Of a stretch of 64,000 bases of DNA, positions 8,714 to 17,452 are shown one piece after another (within the stretch, counting starts at the first letter, position 1; each line of letters opens with the position of its first letter). A model generated the notes under the pieces. That model searched no databases and had not been told where the DNA came from. It was given only the letters and a program-made list of their open reading frames with translations. The stretch comes from NORP23 sp050302475 (GTDB taxonomy: Bacteria > Pseudomonadota > Alphaproteobacteria > Rhodobacterales > Rhodobacteraceae). The stretch is from contig JBNLBF010000011.1 in the NCBI GenBank assembly GCA_050302475.1, positions 25,313 through 89,312 of the forward strand. Reading direction: 5' to 3'. The position numbers and the translations under genes are program-made.

Positions 8714-9868
8714 ATGCTGATCAATCGACCCCAATGGCGTGTCTATATCGCCTTTTTCCTCTACTCGCTGGTGCTGGGGTCCATGTTTCCGCGCATGGGG
8801 GATTTGCAACTGCAAATGGGTGTTAGCGAGGGGATACTGGGCCTCGCTTTGATCGGCGCCCCGGTTGGTACACAGCTTTCGCTTATCCTATCCGTACCGA
8901 TTTTGGAAAAGATCGGTTACAAAAAGTCACTGATGTCCCTGATCCCGATTTTGGGTTTGGCGGAAACACTGGTCACGATGATGCCCGGACCGGGGGGGTT
9001 CTTTTTCTTCTGGTTTATTGGCGGAATTGCGATTGGATCGATTGAAATCATCGTGAACCTCGAAGCTGACCGGACAGAGCATAAAATCAAACGCCGGATC
9101 ATGAACCGCTCCCACGCGTTCTGGAGCTTTGGCTTCGCCACCGCCGGATTGATTGGTGCACAATCCGCGAAATGGGGGATTGATCCGACCACGCAGGTAT
9201 TCGGGATAACCGTTTTTGCCACCGTCATGCTGTTGGTCTTCTTCCACGATTTCGAACCTGCTGCTGCGCGGTCCACGGACGAAGGGCCGCCACCCCGGAT
9301 TGCCATTCCCACCATGGGTATTCTGGTTATCGTTGCTTGCACCCTGTCGGCCATGTTGCTGGAAGGCGCGGGCATTGACTGGTCCGTCATTTTCATGCGC
9401 GACACGTTCGGAACAGGCCCCTTCATCAATGGTCTCGCAATTGCTTTTGGGGCCTATTCTCAGGGCATCGTGCGCTATTTCGCCGACCCGTTTGTCGACC
9501 GGCTCGGCCCGGTGAAATTTGCCACGATCCTGTTGGTCGTGTTGGGTATCGGCACGTTAACGGTGACCTTCTCGTTCGATCCCTATATGGCACTGTTCGG
9601 CTTTGCGCTGATGGGCGTCGGCACCTCTGCGATCTTTCCGCTCGCCATGTCGGCGGCGGCACAACGCACCGACCGCCCGGCGTCAATCAACGTCGCGGCA
9701 TTGGCGCAATTGTCGTTTGTTATGTTCCTGCTTGGGCCGCCAATGCTGGGCTTTGTGGCCGAACATTTCGGCATCCGTTCAGCCATCGGCGTCGGTATCC
9801 CGCTGGTCGTGCTGTCGCTGTTGACCGTCAAATCCTTGTCGCCAGACTATCAGCACAAACATTCCTGA
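8714..9868 (+). CDS. MFS transporter
   Basis: Major facilitator protein of 384 residues with about 11-12 hydrophobic helices and a basic central loop. The pattern (LQLQMGVSEGILGLALIGAPVG at the start and SINVAALAQLSF late) resembles the YbjJ/fucose-permease-like branch. AGGA precedes the ATG at 8714. It stands alone between the SDR gene and a convergent TetR gene, so substrate and direction are uncertain. It could be a sugar permease or an efflux pump. Confidence 0.85.
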   Translation: MLINRPQWRVYIAFFLYSLVLGSMFPRMGDLQLQMGVSEGILGLALIGAPVGTQLSLILSVPILEKIGYKKSLMSLIPILGLAETLVTMMPGPGGFFFFWFIGGIAIGSIEIIVNLEADRTEHKIKRRIMNRSHAFWSFGFATAGLIGAQSAKWGIDPTTQVFGITVFATVMLLVFFHDFEPAAARSTDEGPPPRIAIPTMGILVIVACTLSAMLLEGAGIDWSVIFMRDTFGTGPFINGLAIAFGAYSQGIVRYFADPFVDRLGPVKFATILLVVLGIGTLTVTFSFDPYMALFGFALMGVGTSAIFPLAMSAAAQRTDRPASINVAALAQLSFVMFLLGPPMLGFVAEHFGIRSAIGVGIPLVVLSLLTVKSLSPDYQHKHS

Positions 9869-9884
9869 CGCGGCGGGCGGAAAT

Positions 9885-10496
9885 CTACCCGTCCGCCAAC
9901 AGACCACGTACAGCCTGTTCCACCAGCGCTTCCGGTGCGGACCAATCATATCCGGGAATCGTGATCAGATTGTGCGCGATCCCGTTCAGCATGCAAAGCA
10001 ACAGTTCGCTTTTAACACGCAACACCTCGGGCTCGGGTGTCCCCAACGCGGCCTGAAGGCTGTCCCGCAGCAAATCAAACCGCGCCAGCGTCGCGCTATC
10101 AGACACGAACCCTGTTACGTCGGCCTGACTGATGCCCCCGGACATGAACACCATGAAATAATGCTCCCGATGCTCCAGCCAATAGGAGACGTATCCATGT
10201 GCAATCAGCGTCAGGCGTGCCACCGGATCGGGTTCTTGTGAAACCCGCTCGCCCAGATCATAGAACAATTCAGCAAAGACCTCCGCCCATAGAAACCGCA
10301 GAATGTCGATTTTGCTTTCGTAATATTTGTACAGCGTCATCGGCGTGCACCCGGCCTCCTGCGCCAAACGGCGCATCGACACGGCTTCAAACCCCTCCGC
10401 CTGAAACAGCTTCAATGCAGCGGCCGCGATATGCGCACGCATATCCGCGATCTGTTCGGCGGATCGGGCAGGGCGGCCCCGACCTTGTTTTGACAT
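9885..10496 (-). CDS. TetR-family transcriptional regulator
   Basis: A 203-residue one-domain regulator. The N-terminal HTH (about residues 15-60, ending in TPMTLYKYYESK) matches TetR, and a variable helical ligand domain follows. GGAGG precedes the ATG at 10496. It is divergent from the DUF2147 gene, and a perfect 14-bp palindrome overlaps the -10 of that promoter. This suggests it represses the DUF2147/membrane-protein pair, perhaps also itself. Effector unknown. Confidence 0.9.
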   Translation of the reverse strand: MSKQGRGRPARSAEQIADMRAHIAAAALKLFQAEGFEAVSMRRLAQEAGCTPMTLYKYYESKIDILRFLWAEVFAELFYDLGERVSQEPDPVARLTLIAHGYVSYWLEHREHYFMVFMSGGISQADVTGFVSDSATLARFDLLRDSLQAALGTPEPEVLRVKSELLLCMLNGIAHNLITIPGYDWSAPEALVEQAVRGLLADG

Positions 10497-10512
10497 CGCT
10501 CTACCTCCTCGC

Positions 10513-10548
10513 TTGACAGGGGCGAATAAATAAATATAACGCGTTATA
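10513..10548 (+). promoter_or_regulatory. Promoter with overlapping TetR-type operator
   Basis: TTGACA at 10513-10518, a 16-base spacer and TATAAC at 10535-10540 form a near-consensus promoter. The -10 is the left half of the perfect palindrome TATAACGCGTTATA (10535-10548). This is a textbook repressor layout in the gap between the TetR gene and the DUF2147 gene. Confidence 0.75.
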
Positions 10549-10567
10549 AATAAATATGGAACCCACC

Positions 10568-11002
10568 ATGCGTGTGACGGCCCTATCGTTGTTCTGTGTC
10601 TATATCAGCCTGTCCGCTGGCGCCAGCGCGCAGGCGATCTCTGACGTGACGGGGACATGGCGCACTGTTCGCCATGGGGCGTTGGTACTGATCACCGATT
10701 GCGGCGATGGCACCCCGTGTGGTGCACTGGCCGAGGTCAGCGCGGCTGTCACAGACGGCCACTCAACCGATATCCGCAATCCCGACCCTACAAAGCGCGA
10801 CCGCCCCCTTGTTGGCGTGCCGATCCTGTGGGGGTTCACCCCGTCTGACACCGGCTGGGGTGGGGGTCGCCTTTACAATCCCGACGACGGAAAAACCTTC
10901 CGCTCCTATCTGCAACTGCTTTCCCCAAGTGACCTCCGGGTCACCGGCTGTCTCGGCCCGTTTTGCCGCAGTCAGGTCTGGACCCTTATCTCAAAGGAAT
11001 GA
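10568..11002 (+). CDS. Secreted DUF2147 domain protein
   Basis: A 144-residue exported protein with a signal peptide (about residues 1-22, ending GASAQA). It carries the DUF2147 signature: GTWRT, Cys pair CGDGTPCG, NPDPTKRDRPLVG, WGGGRLYNPDDGKTF and the final GCLGPFCRSQVWT. In this family the four cysteines are usually paired and the fold is a small beta-barrel. The molecular role is unknown, though such genes are often linked to envelope stress or metabolism. ATG 10568 starts the signal peptide; an in-frame ATG 12 bases upstream is possible. Coupled to the next gene. Confidence 0.82.
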   Translation: MRVTALSLFCVYISLSAGASAQAISDVTGTWRTVRHGALVLITDCGDGTPCGALAEVSAAVTDGHSTDIRNPDPTKRDRPLVGVPILWGFTPSDTGWGGGRLYNPDDGKTFRSYLQLLSPSDLRVTGCLGPFCRSQVWTLISKE

Positions 11003-11004
11003 AC

Positions 11005-11424
11005 ATGCCTGCCTTACCCCGCCGCGACCTTATCGCCCTTCGCCTCCTCTTTCTGATCTCTGCCATCTGGAATTTTGCCGGGGCGCTGCCGGGCCTGTTC
11101 GACAGTGCGGGCATGTTCGCGAAGGAATTCGGGCGTGAATTGACCGATCCGGTGCTGATTGCCGTTTATCGCGGCGCGTGGGGGACGGCGTTCCTTTATG
11201 GGTTCGGTTTTTTGATGGCCGCCTATGACCCGGTTCGCCACACGGGCATCGTGCTGATGGGCGGGCTTGGCAAAGCCCTGTTCGCGCTGAACCTCTTGGT
11301 CATGTATCTGAACGGTTGGACATCGGATTTCGCCATCGTCGTTATCGGTGGAGACGTGATTTTCGTGACGTTATTCATCATTTACTTGCTGCGTCTTCGC
11401 AAACACGGTCACAGCCTTATCTGA
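11005..11424 (+). CDS. Small four-helix membrane protein, unknown function
   Basis: A 139-residue inner-membrane protein with about four hydrophobic segments (near residues 12-30, 50-70, 80-98 and 106-128) and a basic C-terminus (RLRKHGH). I do not recognise a family. AAAGGA at 10993-10998 favours the ATG at 11005; an ATG at 10999 overlaps the DUF2147 stop but is too close to the Shine-Dalgarno. It forms a two-gene unit with the DUF2147 protein under the TetR-type promoter. Confidence 0.75.
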   Translation: MPALPRRDLIALRLLFLISAIWNFAGALPGLFDSAGMFAKEFGRELTDPVLIAVYRGAWGTAFLYGFGFLMAAYDPVRHTGIVLMGGLGKALFALNLLVMYLNGWTSDFAIVVIGGDVIFVTLFIIYLLRLRKHGHSLI

Positions 11425-11435
11425 GCATCAATCCT

Positions 11436-11726
11436 CTAGTTCGGCTCTTCATAAGCCGTGATCACCAGATCGAGGCCTTTTTCCCGCAACGGGATCAGTG
11501 CCTGATAGTCGTCGGACTCATACCATGCCGTCAGGGTTTCCATATCCTTGAAACGGACGATCATCGCCATTTCTTTCCCGCCCGAACCGGTCATGTCGCG
11601 CAATTTGAACCCACGCGTCAAAACCTCAGCTTCAAACGGCGCGAATGTTGCCGGGACACCCGCCGAATATTCGCGAAAGGCGGCCTGATCCTTGATCGTC
11701 CCGGTCCCGACAATAAACGCTGCCAT
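11436..11726 (-). CDS. DUF1330 domain protein
   Basis: A 96-residue protein of the dimeric alpha/beta-barrel superfamily. The family pattern is visible: AAFIVGTGTIKDQAAFREY, then EVLTRGF and the closing YESDDYQALIPLREKG. Members are small cytoplasmic proteins of unclear function. ATG 11726 has GGAGA upstream; a longer open frame exists in front but does not fit the domain. It converges on the small membrane protein and diverges from the ECF sigma gene. Confidence 0.85.
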   Translation of the reverse strand: MAAFIVGTGTIKDQAAFREYSAGVPATFAPFEAEVLTRGFKLRDMTGSGGKEMAMIVRFKDMETLTAWYESDDYQALIPLREKGLDLVITAYEEPN

Positions 11727-11806
11727 TTTGCTCTCCGATTTGCCAAAGTGAAAAAACTTTATCAAACCTACCAAGGATCGCGCCTTGTGCAACGTCCAAG
11801 GATCAA

Positions 11807-12355
11807 ATGCTGATGGAAACGAGCGACGAAACACTGGTGGAACTCGCCACCCAAGGGAACGGAGAGGCGTTTGGCGACCTTCTCCGCCGTCACTACGATT
11901 CCATCTATCGGATTGCCTTTCGGGTGATGGGCAGCCGCGAGGATGCTGAGGATCTGGCGCAGGAGGTCTGCGCAAGCCTGCCAAAGAAGCTGAAATCTTT
12001 CGCTGGGCGCGCAAAATTCACCACCTGGCTGCATCAGATCACCATCAACGCCGCCCGCGACCTGATCCGGCGCAAACAGGCAGCACGGCGCAAGGCCGAC
12101 GGCTGGGGCGAGGTCGAGATCCTGCGCCGGGACGAGGCGGCGCAAACGCAGGCGGAACTGGATTGGCTGACAACCGCCATGAACGCCATGTCCGACGACC
12201 TGCGCGAAACCGTCGCATTGGTGCTGGGCGAAGAAATGACACATGCCGAGGCCGGCGAAATTCTGGGAATTTCCGAAGGCACGGTGAGCTGGCGCATGTC
12301 CGAGGTCAAAAAGACCCTGCGCGACATGGCCAGAGATGAGGAGATGCTCAAATGA
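11807..12355 (+). CDS. ECF-type RNA polymerase sigma factor
   Basis: Sigma-70 family member of 182 residues. Region 2 spans about 20-90 (DAEDLAQEV, then FTTWLHQITINAARD), and region 4 about 120-175 (THAEAGEILGISEGTVSWRMSEVKK, containing the HTH). AAGGA lies just upstream of two possible starts, ATG 11807 and ATG 11813. It overlaps the VWA gene by ATGA, so the two are made together. This placement suggests that the VWA protein's N-terminus or membrane location governs sigma activity. No classical anti-sigma gene is adjacent. Confidence 0.92.
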   Translation: MLMETSDETLVELATQGNGEAFGDLLRRHYDSIYRIAFRVMGSREDAEDLAQEVCASLPKKLKSFAGRAKFTTWLHQITINAARDLIRRKQAARRKADGWGEVEILRRDEAAQTQAELDWLTTAMNAMSDDLRETVALVLGEEMTHAEAGEILGISEGTVSWRMSEVKKTLRDMARDEEMLK

Positions 12356-14544
12356 GCGACGAACTCGACAAGCTAAAACAGGCGATGCAAAACGCCACGC
12401 CCGCGCCGTCAGATGATGCGCGCGACCGGGCGATGCGTGTCGCGGCCGAAGAATTTGAAAAAACTTTCCAAGGATCGGAACAGTCCACGCGTCCAACCTC
12501 TCAGAACGCCCCATCGGGGGGCTTTATGAGAGGAGCAGTAGATATGTTCAGACGCCTAACCACCCGCGAAGCCTTGCTGACAACCGCCAGTGTTGCGACC
12601 ATCGCCGTTGCCGTCATCATCACGACGGATTTCAATAGCCTGCCAGAGGATGATCACGGTCCCATCGTGGTCAGCGAATTCCAGGCTGACCAACCAACCG
12701 AGCTCGACGGAACCTGTTGCCGGATCGAGGTCGAACCCGAAGATCGCGCCCGTGCCCTTGAAATAGGCGAGGCAGAGCTGCCAACGCCCGGTCGCCTTGA
12801 TGACAGCGTGACCGCCGCCACGACGGGAGTTGTCGGGAATGAGGTTGTGCCGCCCGCGGCAAATACGACTGCTATACAAACCGAATCTGCCGAAGAAGTT
12901 GCGCCTGTCGAAATGGCAGATGCAGATGAAGAGGGGGCAGTAACTTTTGCGCCGCAAGCCGCACCGGTGATTGCCTCGGAGATGGAACGGAAAGCTGCGC
13001 CTGAAACGCAGCCCACCACAACCAACCAACTTCTTGGTGGCGTCATCGCCAACAGTGCGGCACCAGAATCTGACGGGTACGCTGTGGATGATTTGATCCA
13101 AATTGAACCGGCCCCTGAACCGACATCCATCGCCGAAGCGAACACTGAGCAGTTTCCCGACGCCAACATCAGCCCTATCAAGGTTGTGAAGGAAGATCCG
13201 GTCTCCACCTTCTCCATCGACGTGGACACGGCCAGCTACGGGATTGTTCGGTCCAGCCTTATGAACGGCCAGTTGCCCCCGCGCGAGGCGGTCCGGTCCG
13301 AGGAACTGATCAATTATTTCAATTACGACTACCCGCTACCCGCTGAAGGCGAAGCGCCCTTTTCGACATCCGTCACGGTCTTGGATACCCCGTGGAATGC
13401 GGACACCAAGCTGCTTCATATCGGCATTCAGGGATACGATATCCCGGCCGAGGATCGCCCGCCCGTCAACCTCGTCTTCCTGATCGACACGTCGGGCAGC
13501 ATGGATGATCCGGACAAATTGCCCTTGCTGATCAACAGCTTCCGCCTGCTGCTGAACAACCTTCAGCCCGACGATCAGGTCGCGATCGTGACCTATGCGG
13601 GCAGCGCGGGCATGGCGCTGGAACCGACCCCTGCATCCGAGAGCGCCAAAATTCTGGCGAGCCTCCAGAATCTGCGGGCAGGTGGTTCGACCGCTGGGCA
13701 GGCGGGCCTGCAACAGGCCTATGCGCTGGCCGAACAGATGGCCGAAGATGGCGACACAAGCCGTGTGATCCTCGCCACCGATGGCGATTTCAATGTCGGG
13801 ATTTCCGATCCGACCAAGCTGCAGGAATTTGTCGAAGATAAGCGCGACAATGGCGTTTACCTGTCGGTTCTCGGCTTCGGGCGCGGCAATTATAACGACA
13901 CGATCATGCAGACGCTGGCGCAAAACGGCAACGGCACGGCGTCCTATATTGATACATTGGCGGAGGCGCAGAAGGTGCTGGTGGACCAGATCGGCGGTGC
14001 GCTTTTTACTATCGCCCAAGATGTCAAAATCCAGATCGAATTCAACCCCGCCGAAATCGCCGAATATCGCCTGATCGGCTATGAAACCCGCGCGCTTGCC
14101 CGCGAGGATTTCAACAATGACGCCGTTGACGCCGGCGAGATCGGGGCAGGGCATTCTGTCACCGCAATCTATGAAATCACGCCTATCGGCTCCCCGGCGG
14201 TCAGCGTCGATGACCTGCGGTATACGGAAACGGAAACCCAACCCGCCAGCAGTGAAAATGGCGAATATGCCTTCCTGAAACTGCGCTACAAAAACCCGGG
14301 TGAGGACACGTCGATCCTGCTGACCACCCCGGTTTATGCTGACAGTGACGCGGGGCTTCAGTCGGAAGCAAACTTTGCCGCCGCCGTCGCAGGGTTCGCC
14401 CAGTTGCTACGTGACGATGACCGCATTCGCGGCTGGGATATCAGCGATGCACAGGCGCTCGCACGACAGAACATGGGCGAGGACCCGTTTGGCTATCGCG
14501 CTGAACTGATCACGCTCATGCGCTTGGCCGACAGCCTCAAATAA
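12352..14544 (+). CDS. Membrane-anchored von Willebrand factor A protein (YfbK-like)
   Basis: A 730-residue protein. A cytoplasmic N-terminus (1-70, acidic and helical) precedes one transmembrane segment (about 75-91). A long low-complexity acidic linker follows, then a conserved N-terminal VWA flank (STFSIDVDTASYGIVR), and a VWA domain with MIDAS DTSGS starting at Asp379. A C-terminal DUF3520-like part (about 560-730) ends in ELITLMRLADSL. This is the YfbK/Ca-activated-channel-homologue layout; the channel name is historical and not supported. Translational coupling to the sigma factor suggests that the cytoplasmic N-terminus acts as an anti-sigma-like segment, which is inference. Confidence 0.85.
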   Translation: MSDELDKLKQAMQNATPAPSDDARDRAMRVAAEEFEKTFQGSEQSTRPTSQNAPSGGFMRGAVDMFRRLTTREALLTTASVATIAVAVIITTDFNSLPEDDHGPIVVSEFQADQPTELDGTCCRIEVEPEDRARALEIGEAELPTPGRLDDSVTAATTGVVGNEVVPPAANTTAIQTESAEEVAPVEMADADEEGAVTFAPQAAPVIASEMERKAAPETQPTTTNQLLGGVIANSAAPESDGYAVDDLIQIEPAPEPTSIAEANTEQFPDANISPIKVVKEDPVSTFSIDVDTASYGIVRSSLMNGQLPPREAVRSEELINYFNYDYPLPAEGEAPFSTSVTVLDTPWNADTKLLHIGIQGYDIPAEDRPPVNLVFLIDTSGSMDDPDKLPLLINSFRLLLNNLQPDDQVAIVTYAGSAGMALEPTPASESAKILASLQNLRAGGSTAGQAGLQQAYALAEQMAEDGDTSRVILATDGDFNVGISDPTKLQEFVEDKRDNGVYLSVLGFGRGNYNDTIMQTLAQNGNGTASYIDTLAEAQKVLVDQIGGALFTIAQDVKIQIEFNPAEIAEYRLIGYETRALAREDFNNDAVDAGEIGAGHSVTAIYEITPIGSPAVSVDDLRYTETETQPASSENGEYAFLKLRYKNPGEDTSILLTTPVYADSDAGLQSEANFAAAVAGFAQLLRDDDRIRGWDISDAQALARQNMGEDPFGYRAELITLMRLADSLK

Positions 14545-14570
14545 AGGTCGAGCAGAAGTAACGAGTATCA

Positions 14571-14597
14571 CCCGCCATGGTCCACGTGGCGGGTTTT
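14571..14597 (+). terminator. Rho-independent terminator after the sigma/VWA operon
   Basis: CCCGCCA (14571-14577) pairs with TGGCGGG (14587-14593), followed by TTTT. It lies 26 bases after the VWA stop and separates the operon from the repeat-containing VWA gene. Confidence 0.8.
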
Positions 14598-14683
14598 GCG
14601 TGGGGAACCCCACAGAAGGAATCCTTGAAAACGCACCATAAACTGGCAGTATGTTTGCAATCTGCTTGCCTTAGGAGTTTCCC

Positions 14684-17425
14684 ATGTCCCGCATTCTCGC
14701 GATCTTCGCCCTGATCCTGTCGACCGTCACAGCCACGGCACAGTCGTCTGACGACAAAACGATCCTCGTTCTGGATGCGTCAAATTCGATGTGGGGACAG
14801 ATAGACGGCGTCGCGAAAATCACCATCGCGCAGGAAGTGATCGGCGAATTGTTGCAGGGCTTGCCCGCTGATCAGCAACTGGGTCTGGTGGCCTATGGTC
14901 ACCGTCGCGAGGGGGACTGCACCGACATTGAAACCATGGTCGCGCCGGGACCCGACACACGGGATGCCATCGCCGCTGCGGTCAATTCCATGAGTCCGAG
15001 GGGGCGCACACCGCTCTCCGCCGCCGTTCTGGCTGCGGCTGAGGAGCTGCGCTACGAAGACGTGCGCGCCACCGTGATCCTTGTGTCCGACGGGCGCGAA
15101 ACCTGTGACTATGATCCCTGCCAGCTGGGCGAAGAGCTCGAAAAAGCCGGCGTTGATTTCACCGCCCATGTTGTTGGTTTTGACATCGAAAACGACCCTG
15201 AAGCCCGCGCGCAGTTGCAATGTCTTGCCGAAAATACCGGCGGGCAATTCCTGACTGCGGAGAATGCCGATGAACTGACCGGCGCGATGGAAGAGGTCAT
15301 GGCCCCGGTGGAGCCAGAATATTACGCCGTGCAGATTGACGCACGGATTGAGGGTAATGGCCCGTTCATCACCGAAGGTCTGGAATGGTCGCTCTATAAC
15401 CGCAATGACCTCGACATCAGTTTTACAAGCGAAGGGGCCGATATCTCGGCTGAGCTGCTACCCGGCGACTATCGGGTCAGAGTTATCCGCACAGCGGACG
15501 AAGCCAGCGCCGCGCTCGAATTCGCCGTCACCAGTGGTGATCTGACGCAAACACTGGAATTGCCCGCGATCCTGCCGGATGCGACGCTGACACTGGCGGA
15601 CTCGGCGGTCGCCGGGGACACGATCCCTGTTGAATGGACCGGACCCGATGGGCAGAACGATTATATCTCTACTGCGGAAGTCGGTGAACGTCCGAACGCC
15701 TACGAAACCTATGAATACACGCGCGAAGGCTCGCCGCTGCAATTGCAGATGCCCGCGCTGCCAGGCGAATACGAAGTCCGCTATCGTTGGAATGAAACCG
15801 GCGACATTCTGGCGACACGCATGATCACCGTCACGGAGGTAGACGCGGCGCTGGAAGCCGTCGGCACCGCCGCTGCGGGTGAGGACATACGCGTCAGCTG
15901 GACGGGTCCGGATTATCCGAATGACTACATTTCGGTCGCCGAAATCGGTGAACCGGGCAATCGCTATGTGAACTATACCTACACCCGCGAAGGCAGTGAT
16001 CTGATCCTGCAAATGCCGCCGGAAGCGGGCGAGTATGAAATCCGCTATATCATGAACCAGACGCATCGGATCCTGGCCACGCAGCCGATAACCGTGGAAG
16101 ACGTGAGCGCCTCGATTACCACCCCGGAAACGGCTGCAGCGGGGGATACGATTACCATCGAATGGGATGGGCCGGATTACCAGAATGACTATATTTCTGT
16201 GGCCGAGGTTGGCGCGCGCGGGAACCAGTACGTAAACTACACCTACACCCGCGAGGGCTCGCCCCTCGGTCTGACCATGCCACCGGAACCCGGCGAGTAC
16301 GAGATTCGCTATGTCCAGAACCAGGATTCGACCATTCTGGCCTCGGTTACGATTATTGTTGAAGAGGTAGTTGCCACACTCGAAGGTCCGGCAACTGCTG
16401 CGGCAGGGGATACGGTCATGATCGACTGGACGGGGCCGGATTATCAGAACGATTATATCTCGGTCGCCGAGATAGGGGCGCGGGGCAATCAGTATGTGAA
16501 TTACACATACACCCGCGAAGGCTCTCCGCTGGCGCTGCAAATGCCGCCTGAACCGGGCGATTATGAAATCCGCTATGTCCAAAATCAGGACAGCACCATC
16601 CTCACCAGCATTTCGGTAACGGTCGAAGCCTTGGCAGTTACCGTGACCGCACCGGAAACAGCCGTTGCCGGTGATGACGTTGTGATCGAATGGGACGGTC
16701 CGGATTATCAGAACGACTATATCGCGGTGGCCGAGGTCGGTGCGCGCGGGAACCAGTATATCAACTATACCTACACCCGCGATGGCTCCCCCCTGCGTCT
16801 GCAAATGCCAACCGAACCCGGCAGTTACGAGGTCCGCTACGTCCAAAATCAGGACAGCACGATCCTTGCGTCGGTCGTGATCGAGGTCGAGGCCGCAACC
16901 GGTTCCCTCACCGCACCGGAAACGGCGACGGCGGGCGACAGCATCGTGATCCAGTGGGAGGGGCCGGATTATCAGAATGATTACATTTCGGTCGCCGAGG
17001 TGGGCGCACGGGGCAATCAGTATGAGAATTACACCTATACCCGCGACGGCTCGCCGCTGCGCTTGGAAATGCCCTCGACACCCGGGGACTACGAAATTCG
17101 CTATGTGATCAATCAGGACAGCACCGTGCTGACCAGCGTGCCCATCACAGTCGAAGCTGCCACCGCCACGCTGACGGTGAACGCAACGGCGGCATCAGGT
17201 GGCAATCTGGTCGTGGAATGGGAGGGTCCGGACTATCAGAACGATTATATCGCACTGGCGGAACCGGGCGCAGCGCCCAATGACTACCTGACCTATGTCT
17301 ATACGCGCGAGGGCAGCCCGCTGATCCTGAAACTGCCCGACCACGTGACCGGCGATTTCGAAATCCGTTACATCATGAACCAGGACAGCACGCTTCTGGC
17401 AAGTGAGCCGCTAACGATTGAGTAA
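14684..17425 (+). CDS. Secreted VWA protein with seven 88-residue repeats
   Basis: A 913-residue exported protein. The signal peptide is about 1-20, and a VWA domain (about 24-200) has MIDAS DASNS at 31-35 and a later VSDGRET. A linker domain (about 205-297) is followed by seven tandem repeats to the C-terminus. Each repeat reads roughly W-x-GPDYQNDYISVAEVG, then YTREGSPL, PGEYEIRY and a final LAS-ITVE strand, consistent with Ig-like beta modules. AGGAG lies before the ATG. Probably periplasmic or surface-bound and metal-dependent, with repeats acting as ligand-binding or spacer units. Its position after the sigma/VWA operon suggests a shared role. Function unknown. Confidence 0.88.
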   Translation: MSRILAIFALILSTVTATAQSSDDKTILVLDASNSMWGQIDGVAKITIAQEVIGELLQGLPADQQLGLVAYGHRREGDCTDIETMVAPGPDTRDAIAAAVNSMSPRGRTPLSAAVLAAAEELRYEDVRATVILVSDGRETCDYDPCQLGEELEKAGVDFTAHVVGFDIENDPEARAQLQCLAENTGGQFLTAENADELTGAMEEVMAPVEPEYYAVQIDARIEGNGPFITEGLEWSLYNRNDLDISFTSEGADISAELLPGDYRVRVIRTADEASAALEFAVTSGDLTQTLELPAILPDATLTLADSAVAGDTIPVEWTGPDGQNDYISTAEVGERPNAYETYEYTREGSPLQLQMPALPGEYEVRYRWNETGDILATRMITVTEVDAALEAVGTAAAGEDIRVSWTGPDYPNDYISVAEIGEPGNRYVNYTYTREGSDLILQMPPEAGEYEIRYIMNQTHRILATQPITVEDVSASITTPETAAAGDTITIEWDGPDYQNDYISVAEVGARGNQYVNYTYTREGSPLGLTMPPEPGEYEIRYVQNQDSTILASVTIIVEEVVATLEGPATAAAGDTVMIDWTGPDYQNDYISVAEIGARGNQYVNYTYTREGSPLALQMPPEPGDYEIRYVQNQDSTILTSISVTVEALAVTVTAPETAVAGDDVVIEWDGPDYQNDYIAVAEVGARGNQYINYTYTRDGSPLRLQMPTEPGSYEVRYVQNQDSTILASVVIEVEAATGSLTAPETATAGDSIVIQWEGPDYQNDYISVAEVGARGNQYENYTYTRDGSPLRLEMPSTPGDYEIRYVINQDSTVLTSVPITVEAATATLTVNATAASGGNLVVEWEGPDYQNDYIALAEPGAAPNDYLTYVYTREGSPLILKLPDHVTGDFEIRYIMNQDSTLLASEPLTIE
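15578..17425 (+). repeat. Seven in-frame tandem repeats of exactly 264 bp
   Basis: The anchor Trp codons (in the W-GPD motif) are at 15635, 15899, 16163, 16427, 16691, 16955 and 17219, spaced 264 bp every time. Seven units fill 15578-17425 exactly, the last including the stop. Units 3-6 are most alike at the protein level, the first and last most diverged. No insertion or deletion has accumulated between units. Confidence 0.95.
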
Positions 17426-17430
17426 GCGGT

Positions 17431-17452
17431 GGGGCGGGAGCACTCCCGCCCC
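17431..17452. terminator. Perfect 10-bp GC hairpin after the repeat-VWA gene
   Basis: GGGGCGGGAG (17431-17440), a 2-base CA loop, then CTCCCGCCCC (17443-17452). It lies 5 bases after the stop codon. No T-run follows, so it could be a Rho-independent-like end without a tract, an mRNA 3' stabiliser or a processed hairpin. Confidence 0.55.

Noticed and set aside
15458..16846. 462-codon open frame antisense to the VWA repeats
   Set aside because: It has repeats only because the sense strand does. The sense protein has a signal peptide, a VWA domain and a Shine-Dalgarno.
15578..17425. CRISPR-like periodicity
   Set aside because: The 264-bp period is coding, in frame and divergent, with no short identical repeats or spacers.
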